Part shown: piece by piece, positions 25,677-33,851 of the stretch
Layout: every line of letters starts with the position of its first letter
How positions within the stretch are numbered: position 1 is the stretch's first letter
Source: Acidobacteriota bacterium
GTDB lineage: Bacteria > Acidobacteriota > Polarisedimenticolia > J045
Length of the DNA stretch: 64,000 nucleotides
Direction: 5' to 3'
Assembly (NCBI GenBank): GCA_017994815.1
Contig: JAGOJY010000002.1
Span: forward strand, 1 to 64,000
The notes under the pieces: model-generated
Databases searched by the model: none
What the model was told of the DNA's origin: nothing
What the model saw: only the letters and a program-made list of their open reading frames with translations
Program-made: the position numbers and the translations under genes

Positions 25677-26758
25677 CCGGGATGACGCGCCTTCTCGCCG
25701 CGGCCACGCGCCAGCTCGTGCCGATCACGGTGCTGTGGGAACTGACGAACCGCTGCAACGAGGACTGCCGCCACTGCTACGCGAACCTCACCGACACCGA
25801 GGGCGAGCTGGACACCGCCGAGGTGCTGCGGGTCCTCGAGCAGCTCAAGGAGTGCGGCACGCTGTTCCTCACCCTCACGGGGGGCGAGGTCTTCGTCCGC
25901 CGCGACCTCCTGGAGATCGTGCGCCACGCGCGCGAGCTCGGCTTCGCGCTGCGGCTGTTCACCAACGGCACGCTGGTCCGCGAGCGCCACGCCCGCGCGC
26001 TGGCCGAGGCCGGCGTGGTCGCCATCGAGCTGTCGCTGTACGCGATGGACCCCGAGGTGCACGACGAGGTGACGCGCCGTCCCGGCTCGCTGGCGCGCAC
26101 GCTGCGCGGGGCGCGGTTGCTGCGCGAGCATGGGATCCACGTGGTGGTCAAGGCACCGATCATGTCCGAGACCGTGGACGAGTACCGCCGCGTGATCGAC
26201 TTCGCGCGCGAGATCGGCGCCGACTACCGCTTCGACCCGACGTTGACGGTCCGTTACGACCTCGACGACACGCCGCTCGGACTGCGCATGCGGCGCGCCG
26301 ACCTGCTGCGCGTGTGCGTCGATCCCGACATGGGGCTCGCCGTCGAACCCGGCTCCGGCAGCGCGCCCGAACCGGACCAGGCGATCTGCGCCACCGCGCG
26401 CCGCGTGGCGCTGATCTCGGCGCGCGGGCTGGTCTACCCCTGCTCGCAGCGCTTCCCCGCCGCCGGCGACCTGCGCCGGCAGAGCTTCCGCGAGATCTGG
26501 GAGACCGCGCCGCTGTTGATGCGGCTGCGCAACATCACGGCCCGGGACCTCGACGGCTGCTCGTCGTGCGGGAACTTCTCGTTCTGCGGGCGTTGCTCGC
26601 TCGACGCGCTCGCCGAGAACGGCGATTTCTGGGGCCCGAACGGCTGGGCCTGCACGCAGGCCGAGGTGCGCCAGGAGGCGTTCGCGGCCGGCGGCCGCAC
26701 CGCCGAGGACCTCGCGCGGGAGAAGTTCGGGGGTCAGCGCACGTCCTGCGATCTCTGA
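25673..26758 (+). CDS. Radical SAM/SPASM peptide-modifying enzyme
   Basis: 361 residues. The radical SAM cluster motif CxxxCxxC is at Cys28/32/35 (CNEDCRHC), with LTGGE at 68-72 for SAM binding. A SPASM-type C-terminal domain carries cysteines 239, 257, 296, 299, 305, 308 and 327 (GCSSCGNFSFCGRC, GWACTQAE), expected to hold auxiliary Fe-S clusters. This architecture is found in enzymes that crosslink or epimerise RiPP precursors. With a PqqD-like gene and a Cys-containing peptide nearby, the peptide is the likely substrate. Thioether or carbon-carbon linkage would be guesses. It overlaps the kinase gene by ATGA, and its end overlaps the convergent NTP_transf_5 gene by 25 nt. Confidence 0.92.
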   Translation: MTGMTRLLAAATRQLVPITVLWELTNRCNEDCRHCYANLTDTEGELDTAEVLRVLEQLKECGTLFLTLTGGEVFVRRDLLEIVRHARELGFALRLFTNGTLVRERHARALAEAGVVAIELSLYAMDPEVHDEVTRRPGSLARTLRGARLLREHGIHVVVKAPIMSETVDEYRRVIDFAREIGADYRFDPTLTVRYDLDDTPLGLRMRRADLLRVCVDPDMGLAVEPGSGSAPEPDQAICATARRVALISARGLVYPCSQRFPAAGDLRRQSFREIWETAPLLMRLRNITARDLDGCSSCGNFSFCGRCSLDALAENGDFWGPNGWACTQAEVRQEAFAAGGRTAEDLAREKFGGQRTSCDL

Positions 26759-27789
26759 CGCCCGGCCCGGGACGCGCCGCGGCGCACCACGCCGGCGCCG
26801 ATCGCGACGAGGTCCCGCGGCCGGTCCACGGCCAGCGCGGCCACGGCCCAGCGCCCGGGCGTGGCGTTTCCCCGCCCCTCGAACGCGCGCCCGAGCGCGG
26901 CGATCGCGCGCGCCCGCGCCCGCGCACTGCCCGGCACCCCGCCGAACAGCCGCGCGGCGCGCAGCCGCGCCGCCTCCAGCGCGACCTCCGCGCCGACCTC
27001 GCGCGCCCGCGACGCGATCGCGCCGGCGTCCGCGCCGCGCAGCACCAGGTGCAGGTCGAGCCACCAGAGCCAGCGCCCCGCCGCACCGTGGAACGCCACC
27101 GCGTGCTGCGCGAGGTGCGCCGCGAGGTCGGCGGCGTCGAGCCGCGAGGCGCCGGCGACTCCCGGCAGCGGCTCGGCGCGCCGGAACACGCCGGCCATGT
27201 CCCACCGCGTCCGGCGCGGCGGCCCGAGCGCCCAGTGCAGGTCGACGAGCAGGCGCGGGCGAGCCGCGCAACGGTAGGTCGCGGCGAACCAGAATCGGCG
27301 TGCGAGTTCCGGCGCCGGGTGGGCGCCCTGGTACCCCGCGGCGCGCAGCCAGGCGTCGGCCTCGTCGAGGCGCTCGGCCGGGACCAGGAGGTCGAGGTCG
27401 TTGCGCGGCCGCTCGCCCGGCGCGTACACCCGGCGGCACAGGTCGCTGCCCTTCAGCGCGATCACGGGGAGCCCGCGGCGGCGCGCGGTTTCGGCCAGTC
27501 CGCCGAGCGCCTGCTCGAACAGCGCCTCGTCGCCGAGCGCGGCGCGCCAGTCGCGGACCAGCTCGCCGATCCAGGCCGGCCCCGCGGTTCCCGCGGCGTG
27601 CGCGCGCGCGCCGGCGCGCGCGGACAGGCGGTGCCCGCGCGCCGCCGCGACGACGAGCGCGCCGTCGAGGCCGTCCGCGGGCGGCCAGGCACCACCCTCG
27701 TCGGCGGCGCTGGCGGCGCGCAGCCAGCGCAACTCCGGCCGCTCGCGGGTTACGCCGGGTCCCCGGCGAACCCGGCGACGGCGGCCCAC
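26734..27789 (-). CDS. NTP_transf_5-type nucleotidyltransferase-fold protein
   Basis: About 351 residues. VIALKGSDLCRRVYAPGERP followed by RNDLDLLVP (about 109-136; Asp131 and Asp133 as metal ligands) is the hallmark of the uncharacterised nucleotidyltransferase family PF14907. LLVDLHWALG and WLDLHLVL are further family-like segments. Members are frequent in lasso-like and HprK-related clusters, with no established reaction. The start is unclear: GTG 27789 overlaps the 164-residue gene by 40 nt, while TTG 27732 would avoid overlap but has poor ribosome-site spacing. It is convergent with the radical SAM gene and forms a minus-strand unit with the two genes upstream. Confidence 0.83.
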   Translation of the reverse strand: MGRRRRVRRGPGVTRERPELRWLRAASAADEGGAWPPADGLDGALVVAAARGHRLSARAGARAHAAGTAGPAWIGELVRDWRAALGDEALFEQALGGLAETARRRGLPVIALKGSDLCRRVYAPGERPRNDLDLLVPAERLDEADAWLRAAGYQGAHPAPELARRFWFAATYRCAARPRLLVDLHWALGPPRRTRWDMAGVFRRAEPLPGVAGASRLDAADLAAHLAQHAVAFHGAAGRWLWWLDLHLVLRGADAGAIASRAREVGAEVALEAARLRAARLFGGVPGSARARARAIAALGRAFEGRGNATPGRWAVAALAVDRPRDLVAIGAGVVRRGASRAGRQRSQDVR

Positions 27790-28244
27790 GTCTCGGCATC
27801 GGCCATCGTCAGGGTCCGCAGGTACAGCTCGACGTCGTCGGCCGCGTACTCGGCCCGGATCTTCTCCAGCGCCTGCCCGACCGCCTGCTCGCCCGGCGGC
27901 TTGATGTCCGCACCCTCGGCGATGACGCCGTCCTCGTGCCCGATCCCGAGCGCCTCGAGGAAGGCCCCGAGCAGCGGGCGCTGGTGCACGAGGTGGTACG
28001 ACATCAGCAACTGCTGCGCGGTGTCCTCGGGGAGTCCCGCGTCGGCGATCAGCTCCGCGCGGCGCGGACGCGGGAGCTGCTCGAGAAACGACGCGCGGAT
28101 GCCCCGCGCGGTGAGCCACGGTCCGAGCGCGGCCAGCCGGTCGGCGCGCGACAGGCGTTCGTCGTCCCACAGCGCGAGCGCCGAGCGCACGCGCCGCTCG
28201 CGGTCGAGAGATTTCCAGATCTGCCTCGCGGTCCACAGGCCCAT
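27750..28244 (-). CDS. Unrecognised 164-residue cytosolic protein
   Basis: 164 residues, acidic and mainly alpha-helical by composition, with no signal peptide or membrane segment. Notable segments are YHLVHQRPLLGAFLEALGIGHEDG and AADDVELYLRTLTMADAETW. I recognise no domain. It lies between the GT4 gene (49 nt gap) and the NTP_transf_5 gene (overlapping) on the same strand, so it is probably cotranscribed and may serve the same pathway. Start MGLWTARQIWK is an ATG with a GGAGG-like site on the minus strand. Confidence 0.7.
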   Translation of the reverse strand: MGLWTARQIWKSLDRERRVRSALALWDDERLSRADRLAALGPWLTARGIRASFLEQLPRPRRAELIADAGLPEDTAQQLLMSYHLVHQRPLLGAFLEALGIGHEDGVIAEGADIKPPGEQAVGQALEKIRAEYAADDVELYLRTLTMADAETWAAVAGFAGDPA

Positions 28245-28293
28245 CGATCACCTCCACCGCGGCGGCCCGCGCCGGGACGCCGGGGAGCGGCAA

Positions 28294-29367
28294 TTATGAG
28301 CGATCCGCGAGCGCGCGGGCGGCGGCCAGCTCCTCGTAGAGCCGCGCGTAGCACGCGGCGGTCGCGCGGATGTCGTAGGCCAGGACGCGGCGGTGGGCCT
28401 CGGCGACCCGCGCGCGCGCGCCCGGCGCGTCGCGGGCCACCTCGGCGAGGCACGCGGCGAGCCCGGCCGCGTCGCCCGGCGCGAACAGCAGCGCCGTCAC
28501 CTCGTGCTCGACCAGCTCGCCGGAGCCGGGGATCGAGCTCGCGACCACCGGCACGCCGAAGTGGAACGCGTCCAGGAGCACCGTCCCGAGCCCCTCGTGC
28601 ACGCTCGGCAGCACGAACACGTCGGCGGCGGCGAACCACTTGTCGGGATCGGCGTCGAACCCGGGCAAGTGCAGTCGCCCGGCCACGCCGCGCTCGCGCG
28701 CCAGTTCTCGGGCCCGGGCCAGGAGCGAGCCGGCGCCGACCCACGCGTGGTGGTGGCGCGGATCGGCCAGCGCGAGCGCGCGGCAGAGCGTCAGCGGGTC
28801 CTTCTGCGGTTCCAGCGCCCCGATCGTCAGCCCGAGCCGCTCCCCCTCGCCGAGGCCGAGCCGGCCCCTGAGCGCGGCGCGCAGCGCGGGGTCGAGCGCA
28901 CGGCGCCCGTCGATCGCGGACGGGATGCGCTCCACGCGGCCCGGGTCGAGCCCGATCGACAGGAGCGAGCGCTCGACCGAGCGCGAGATCGCGACGACGC
29001 GGTCGAGGCGCGCGAGCCAGAAGCGCGAGGCCGGCCGGTCGAGCCGCCGCGTGGCGAGCGCGACGTCGCCGCGGCCGCGCCCGAGCACCGCCAGCGGCAC
29101 GGTGTTGCCGGTGTGCGCGTGGACGATCTTGGGACCGGCGAGGCCGCGCAGGCGGCGCAACGCCTCGAGCCGGCCCGCGGCGGCGAGGATCTCGGCGCGC
29201 CCCCGCAGGCGCTCGAGCAGCGGCCCGCCGCGGCGGCCGACGACGACCTGTTCCCAGCCGAGCGCCGACAGCTCGCGCACCAGGAGTTCGACCTGTCGCT
29301 CGCCCCCGCGCCAGCCCCGCTCGAGATCGAGGTGGACCGTCCGGGGGCGTCTCGGCGGCCCGGGCAT
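28294..29367 (-). CDS. GT4-family glycosyltransferase
   Basis: 357 residues with a GT-B fold. The N-terminus begins with DLERGWRGGERQVELLVREL, a Gly-rich loop common to GT4 enzymes. HAHTGNTVPLAVLG and VVAISRSVERSLL precede the C-terminal donor site VLPSVHEGLGTVLLDAFHFGVPVV. Donor and acceptor are unknown. ATG 29367 is supported by a TATTCT -10 ending 8 nt upstream with no Shine-Dalgarno. The 164-residue and NTP_transf_5 genes follow on the same strand. It might decorate a surface glycan or the island's peptide, which is inference only. Confidence 0.88.
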   Translation of the reverse strand: MPGPPRRPRTVHLDLERGWRGGERQVELLVRELSALGWEQVVVGRRGGPLLERLRGRAEILAAAGRLEALRRLRGLAGPKIVHAHTGNTVPLAVLGRGRGDVALATRRLDRPASRFWLARLDRVVAISRSVERSLLSIGLDPGRVERIPSAIDGRRALDPALRAALRGRLGLGEGERLGLTIGALEPQKDPLTLCRALALADPRHHHAWVGAGSLLARARELARERGVAGRLHLPGFDADPDKWFAAADVFVLPSVHEGLGTVLLDAFHFGVPVVASSIPGSGELVEHEVTALLFAPGDAAGLAACLAEVARDAPGARARVAEAHRRVLAYDIRATAACYARLYEELAAARALADRS

Positions 29368-29375
29368 CGCGCCGG

Positions 29376-29381
29376 AGAATA
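29376..29381 (-). promoter_or_regulatory. -10 element directly before GT4 gene (leaderless)
   Basis: TATTCT on the minus strand, 8 nt upstream of the ATG of the glycosyltransferase gene at 29367. Predicted transcription start and start codon nearly coincide. No Shine-Dalgarno is visible. Confidence 0.5.
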
Positions 29382-29464
29382 GCGGCAAACACCGCGGCCG
29401 GGGGCGAGGGCGGCGACACGGGGGCGCCGCATCGGGTAAAAGGGAGCGTCGCCGGAGGTAGGCC

Positions 29465-30127
29465 ATGGGATCTTCGCGGGCAGGATGCCGTTCGCTGGGC
29501 CTGGCGCTGGTGCTGCTCGCCACGGTGGCGGGGGCTGCCGCGACCGAGTGGACCGAGCCGTCCACCGGCGAACGGTTCCCGCTGGTCCGGGCCGGCTCGC
29601 AGGGCGCGCTCGAGCTGACCGGCGGCGGCGTGCGCAAGAAGCTCGTGTTCAAGGTCTACGCGTTCGCCCTGTACGCCGACCCCGCGGCGCTGCGCGACGG
29701 GCTGGCGGCGTGGCGCGGCCGGCCGGCCAAGGCGCTGCGCGCCGATCCCGCGGTCTACGACGCCCTCGCGGGACTGCCCGCCGAGCGCCTGGCCGTCCTG
29801 GCGTTCGTGCGCGAGGTCGACTCGCGGAGCATGCGCGAGGCGCTCGACGAGGCGATCGCCCGCGCAGTCCCGGCCGGCGACGCGGCCCGGGAGCGTTTCC
29901 TGGGCTTCTGGACCGGGACGATCGCCGCCGGCGAGAAGATCGAACTGTCGTTTTCCCGATCCGGCGAGGTCACGCTGGCGCGCGGCGGGCGCGAGGTCGG
30001 GCGGGTCGCCTCGCCGGCCCTCGCCCGCGCGCTGCTCGCCTGCTGGCTCGGCCAACAAACCGTCTCGCAGGACATCCGCGACGGCGTCGTCGAGCGCCTG
30101 CCCGCGATCCTCGGGGCGCCGAAATGA
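29465..30127 (+). CDS. Secreted chalcone isomerase-like protein
   Basis: 220 residues. A signal peptide (LGLALVLLATVAGAAA) precedes a chalcone-isomerase-like fold (TGGGVRKKLVFKVYAFALYAD, then FLGFWTGTIAAGEKIELSF). Bacterial members (PF16036 type) lack flavonoid activity, may bind fatty acids, and have no known reaction. It ends with the family-like CWLGQQTVSQDIRDGVV. ATG 29465 has GCCGGAGG at good spacing. It is divergent from the GT4 gene, and the following gene has its own promoter. Confidence 0.82.
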   Translation: MGSSRAGCRSLGLALVLLATVAGAAATEWTEPSTGERFPLVRAGSQGALELTGGGVRKKLVFKVYAFALYADPAALRDGLAAWRGRPAKALRADPAVYDALAGLPAERLAVLAFVREVDSRSMREALDEAIARAVPAGDAARERFLGFWTGTIAAGEKIELSFSRSGEVTLARGGREVGRVASPALARALLACWLGQQTVSQDIRDGVVERLPAILGAPK

Positions 30128-30169
30128 CGAAGCGCGCGGGCCGGGACCATCCCCGGCCGTTCCCGGTGG

Positions 30170-30199
30170 TTGCCCCCCGTCCGCGCTCCCTCCTATATT
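30170..30199 (+). promoter_or_regulatory. Promoter of RodZ-like gene
   Basis: TTGCCC (30170-30175), an 18-nt spacer and TATATT (30194-30199), about 85 nt upstream of the predicted ATG of the RodZ-like gene. This is one of the AT-richest spots in the region. Confidence 0.55.
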
Positions 30200-30284
30200 T
30201 GGCCCAAACGTGGACAATGGAGGTCGTTTCCGCCCGCTCGGCGCGCGGGACGGCTGCGTCCCGCCTGCGGACGGAGGCGAGCGG

Positions 30285-30866
30285 ATGGCGATCCAGGCGA
30301 GCGCGGAACGCACGGCGAGGCACGATCCGCGCCGCGCCCGGCCCGACGCACCTGCGGACGCGGGCCCCGCGGGAGACGTGAGGAAGATGCCCACGTTCGG
30401 CGAGACGTTGCGCCGCGAGCGCGAACTTCGGCGCATCGCCCTGCGCGAGGTCGCGGAAGCGACCAAGATCAACCTCCGCTACCTCGAGGCGCTCGAGCGG
30501 GACGACTTCAAGTACCTGCCGGGCGGGGTGCACGCGCGGAACTTCGTCCGCGCGTACGCGCGGTACGTGGGCGTGGACGAGACGGAGATGGTCAACGCCT
30601 ACCTGTACGAGGTCGCGCAGAGGGGCGAGGCCGCCGACGCCGGGCCGGCGCCGTCCACGTCCGAGAGCACCGTGGCCTCGCTGCGCGAGCACTTCCAGGT
30701 CGATGCCGGGACGGACGAGCGGCGCCGGCGGCTCGCGCGGCGCTCCCTGATCGCCATCGCGGCGCTCCTCGTCGCGCTGGCGCTGGGCGCGCTGGGATTC
30801 TGGGTGCTGTCGGAGCGCCCGCCGGCGGCGCCCGATCCCACCCCGCGTTCCTGGCCCGCCCCGTGA
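30285..30866 (+). CDS. RodZ-like helix-turn-helix membrane protein
   Basis: 193 residues. A Xre/Cro-type HTH typical of RodZ N-termini (FGETLRRERELRRIALREVAEATKINLRYLEALE) is followed by LPGGVHARNFVRAYARYVG. A linker then leads to one transmembrane helix (SLIAIAALLVALALGALGFWVL) and a short Pro-rich tail. The periplasmic domain of true RodZ is missing, so it is a short form. RodZ links MreB to the envelope. ATG 30285 has GGAGG at 7-nt spacing; ATG 30387 would begin exactly at the HTH domain. The stop overlaps the next GTG. Confidence 0.8.
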   Translation: MAIQASAERTARHDPRRARPDAPADAGPAGDVRKMPTFGETLRRERELRRIALREVAEATKINLRYLEALERDDFKYLPGGVHARNFVRAYARYVGVDETEMVNAYLYEVAQRGEAADAGPAPSTSESTVASLREHFQVDAGTDERRRRLARRSLIAIAALLVALALGALGFWVLSERPPAAPDPTPRSWPAP

Positions 30867-31966
30867 GCACGGCCGATCCGCTCGCCGACCGCCTGCTGGA
30901 GGCGGTGCGCAGCGGCGCGGCCGCGCGGCCCGTGCGGCTCGCCGGCGCGCGCGGCGCGCTGCCGCTGCCCCCGGCGGTGCTCGCCGCGCTGCAGGTGCTG
31001 CTGCTCGACGACGGCGAGGACGAGGTCCGCGCCGCGGCGGCCGAATCGCTCGCCGCGCTCGACGCGGGTTCGGCGCTGGCGCTGGCCGCCGACGCCGACG
31101 CGCCGGCGGAGATCCTCGCCTGGCTCGCTGCCGGCGCGGACGGCTGGCCCGAGGCCGCCGCGACCCTGGCCGGGCGGCGCACGCTGCCGCGCGAGGCCGG
31201 CCACGCCCTGGCGCGCTGCACGGCGCCGGCCGCGCTCGACGCGCTCGCGCTGAACCACGAGCTCCTGTTCGCCGATCCGCTGCTCGCCCGCGCGCTGGCG
31301 CTGAACCCCAACCTCGGGGCGGCGGCACGCTCGCGCCTGCTCGACACGATCGACGAGCTGGCCAAGGAGCGCCCGCAGGGCGCGGCCCCGACCCCGCCGC
31401 CGGCGCAAGACCCGCGGCTGGCCGCGTTCGGGATCGACGCCGAGATCGAGGCGCTGTTGCCCGCACTCGACCTCGACCTCGGCCAACTCGCCGACATGAG
31501 CGAGCTGCTCGGCTCGCCGGAGGACGGCGACGAGGCCTCGCTCTACGCGCGCCTGTCGCGGATGAACATCGGCCAGAAGCTGCGCGTGGCGCTGCTCGGC
31601 ACGCGCGAGGAACGGCGAATCCTCGTGCGCGACACCAACCGCATCGTCGCCGCGGCGGTGATCAAGAACCCGAAGTTCTCGCAACCCGAGGCCGAGGCGG
31701 TCTCGACCAGCCGCAACGTCGGCAGCGACACGCTGCGCCTGCTCGCGCGGCACCGCGAGTACTCCAAGCTCTACTCGCTCCAGCACAACCTCGTTCGCAA
31801 CCCGCGCTGCCCGATCGACCTCGCGCTCAACATGGTCGCGCACCTGAACGACCACGACCTGAAGCTGCTGATGAAGAACCGCAACGTGGCCGATGCCGTG
31901 CGGCGCCACGGGCGCAAGATCCTCGAGGCCCGCGAGGCGCGCCGGCGCGTGCGAGTCGGCAAGTGA
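30863..31966 (+). CDS. Helical-repeat (HEAT-like) protein of unknown function
   Basis: 367 residues, almost wholly alpha-helical, with repeats of about 30 residues (DEVRAAAAESLAALDAGSALALA; ALDALALNHELLFADPLLARAL), suggesting an ARM/HEAT-like superhelix. The C-terminal third is better conserved-looking: KLRVALLGTREERRILVRDTN, KNPKFSQPEAEA, LVRNPRCPIDLALNM. Presumably it is a scaffold or interaction protein, and no enzyme motif is seen. The GTG start overlaps the RodZ-like gene stop (GTGA), so the two are coupled. The TPR and PP2C genes follow on the same strand. Confidence 0.72.
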   Translation: MSTADPLADRLLEAVRSGAAARPVRLAGARGALPLPPAVLAALQVLLLDDGEDEVRAAAAESLAALDAGSALALAADADAPAEILAWLAAGADGWPEAAATLAGRRTLPREAGHALARCTAPAALDALALNHELLFADPLLARALALNPNLGAAARSRLLDTIDELAKERPQGAAPTPPPAQDPRLAAFGIDAEIEALLPALDLDLGQLADMSELLGSPEDGDEASLYARLSRMNIGQKLRVALLGTREERRILVRDTNRIVAAAVIKNPKFSQPEAEAVSTSRNVGSDTLRLLARHREYSKLYSLQHNLVRNPRCPIDLALNMVAHLNDHDLKLLMKNRNVADAVRRHGRKILEAREARRRVRVGK

Positions 31967-32087
31967 CCTCGGCCCCCGCCCGCGGATTTCGGCCGACCCC
32001 TGGGCCCGGAGTTGCGCTAGATTACGCTGTCGCGGAACGCCGCGGGCGCGGCGCCGGCGACCACCCGGAGGCGACGACGGACTCCCC

Positions 32088-33044
32088 ATGCGCGTCTTGA
32101 AAGAAGTCCGCCAACACCTCAAGAACTACCACCTGAAATCCGCGGTGTTCCACTTCCACCGCGGCGAGCACGGCCCCGCCGCCGAGTACCTGACCCGGCT
32201 GCTCGCCGAGGAGGAGTTGTCCAGCTTCGACCGGCGCACGGCCATCTACTACCTGGTCCAGACCCGGATCGGCGCCGCCAGCGAGCACGAGGCGCGCGAG
32301 GAGCTCGACCGGGCGATGGAGCAGTACGAACTCGCGCTGCAGGTGATCCCCGATTATCCCGACGTTCACTTCCGCCTCGGGCAGGTCCTGACCCGCCTCG
32401 GCCGACACGAGGACGCGGTCGAGCAGTTCCGCCGGGCGATCGCGACGAACCCCGGGTACCTCGACGCGCAGCTGCGGCTGGGCTACGCGCTGCTCACGCT
32501 CGGCCGCGACGCCGAGGCCCAGGCGGCGTTTCGCGCCGCCCTGGCCTCGATCGAGACCGGCGCGCGCGAGCGGATCGCGGGGGCCGAGCGCGCGCTGCGC
32601 GAGGGGAGCGGCGAGGCCCGGGAGATGTACCTCGACACCATCCGCGAGGAGATGGACCGTTTCCGCGCGCACATGGGCGCCGGGCTGGAGTTCCTGCGCG
32701 ACGAGAAGTGGGAGGAGGCGTCCCGGGAGTTGGAGGCCGCGGCGACGCTGTGCCCGCGGTTCGCCGACGTGCACAACTACCTCGGCATCGCGCTGGCCGA
32801 GGCGGGCGAGCTCGAGCGCGCCTGCGAGGCATTCCGGCGCTCGGTGCGGCTCAACCCGGACTACCTCGTCGCCGCGTTGAACCTCGCGTTCACGGCCCAC
32901 GCCCACGGCGAAGTCGAGGAAGCCAAGGCCGCGGTCCAGAAAATCCTCGAGCGCGAGCCGGACAACACGCCGGCGCTGCACCTGGCGGAAGTCCTCTCGC
33001 GGAAGAAGACCCGGCGCGCGCCCGCGCAGGGCGCGGCAGGCTAG
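32088..33044 (+). CDS. TPR-repeat protein
   Basis: 318 residues with at least five tetratricopeptide repeats: DYPDVHFRLGQVLTRLGRHE, PGYLDAQLRLGYALLTLGRD, FADVHNYLGIALAEAGELE, DYLVAALNLAFTAHAHGEVE and related. No signal peptide is present, so it is cytosolic. TPR proteins mediate protein-protein contacts. The ATG was chosen at the start of MRVLKEVRQHLKNYH, the upstream frame being unrelated. It lies 4 nt before the PP2C phosphatase gene and is cotranscribed with it. Confidence 0.83.
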   Translation: MRVLKEVRQHLKNYHLKSAVFHFHRGEHGPAAEYLTRLLAEEELSSFDRRTAIYYLVQTRIGAASEHEAREELDRAMEQYELALQVIPDYPDVHFRLGQVLTRLGRHEDAVEQFRRAIATNPGYLDAQLRLGYALLTLGRDAEAQAAFRAALASIETGARERIAGAERALREGSGEAREMYLDTIREEMDRFRAHMGAGLEFLRDEKWEEASRELEAAATLCPRFADVHNYLGIALAEAGELERACEAFRRSVRLNPDYLVAALNLAFTAHAHGEVEEAKAAVQKILEREPDNTPALHLAEVLSRKKTRRAPAQGAAG

Positions 33045-33048
33045 CCGA

Positions 33049-33777
33049 ATGGAACTGACCGGCGCCGGAAGGACCGACCGCGGCCGCGTGCGTCCGCACA
33101 ACGAGGACGCGCTGTTGATCGATGTGTCGCGCGGCCTGTTCGCGGTCGCCGACGGCATGGGCGGGCACGCCGCGGGCGAGGTCGCCTCGCGGCTCGCGAT
33201 CGAGACCATCGACTCGCTGCTGCAGCAACCGGCGGGCGGCGAGACGGACCCCACCGCGCGCCTGCGCGAGGCGATCGACGAGGCGAACCGTCGCATCGCC
33301 TCGCAGATCGAGCAGCAGCCCGAGTACCAGGGGATGGGCACCACGCTCGTGGTCGCGGTCGCGAACCGCGACCGGTTCTGGATCGCGCACGTCGGCGACT
33401 CGCGCGCGTACCTCGTCCGCGGGGAGGAGATCCGCCAGCTCACGGCGGACCACTCGTTCGTGAACGAACTCGTGCGGCTCGGGATGCTCTCGCGCGAGCA
33501 GGCGGCGCGCGACCCGCGGCGCAACGTCGTCACGCGCGCCCTCGGCAGCGGCGCCGTGGTCGTCCCCGAGATCCAGGAGCAGCGGGTGCAGGCGGGCGAC
33601 CTGCTCCTGCTGTGCTCGGACGGCCTGACCACGATGCTGGGCGACGAGCGGATCCTGTCGATCGTCCGCGCGGCCCCGGACCTCGAAACCGGGTGCGAAC
33701 AGCTCGTCGCCGCGGCCAACGACGCCGGGGGCGAGGACAACGTCACGATCATCCTCGCGCGCCTGACGCCGGAGTGA
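33049..33777 (+). CDS. PP2C-family serine/threonine protein phosphatase
   Basis: A 242-residue metal-dependent phosphatase. Motifs in order are GRVRPHNEDALL, FAVADGMGGHAAGEVAS, GMGTTLVVAV, HVGDSRAYL, DLLLLCSDGLTTML and GGEDNVTIIL. All PP2C metal-binding Asp residues are present. It is a soluble, catalytic domain-only form (PstP/PrpC type) that would reverse Ser/Thr kinase phosphorylation. No cognate kinase is in the window. It follows the TPR gene by 4 nt. Confidence 0.93.
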   Translation: MELTGAGRTDRGRVRPHNEDALLIDVSRGLFAVADGMGGHAAGEVASRLAIETIDSLLQQPAGGETDPTARLREAIDEANRRIASQIEQQPEYQGMGTTLVVAVANRDRFWIAHVGDSRAYLVRGEEIRQLTADHSFVNELVRLGMLSREQAARDPRRNVVTRALGSGAVVVPEIQEQRVQAGDLLLLCSDGLTTMLGDERILSIVRAAPDLETGCEQLVAAANDAGGEDNVTIILARLTPE

Positions 33778-33809
33778 CACGCGGGGCGTCCGGGGCCTTC
33801 CGATCTTTC

Positions 33810-33838
33810 TTGACCGGGTTTGTCCCGTTCCTTATATT
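33810..33838 (+). promoter_or_regulatory. Strong sigma-70 promoter with minimal leader
   Basis: TTGACC (33810-33815), a 17-nt spacer and TATATT (33833-33838) form the best consensus promoter in the window. The ATG of the next gene begins 13 nt after the -10, leaving a leader of about 6 nt and no room for a Shine-Dalgarno. Confidence 0.75.
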
Positions 33839-33851
33839 CCCCCGTATCCCT

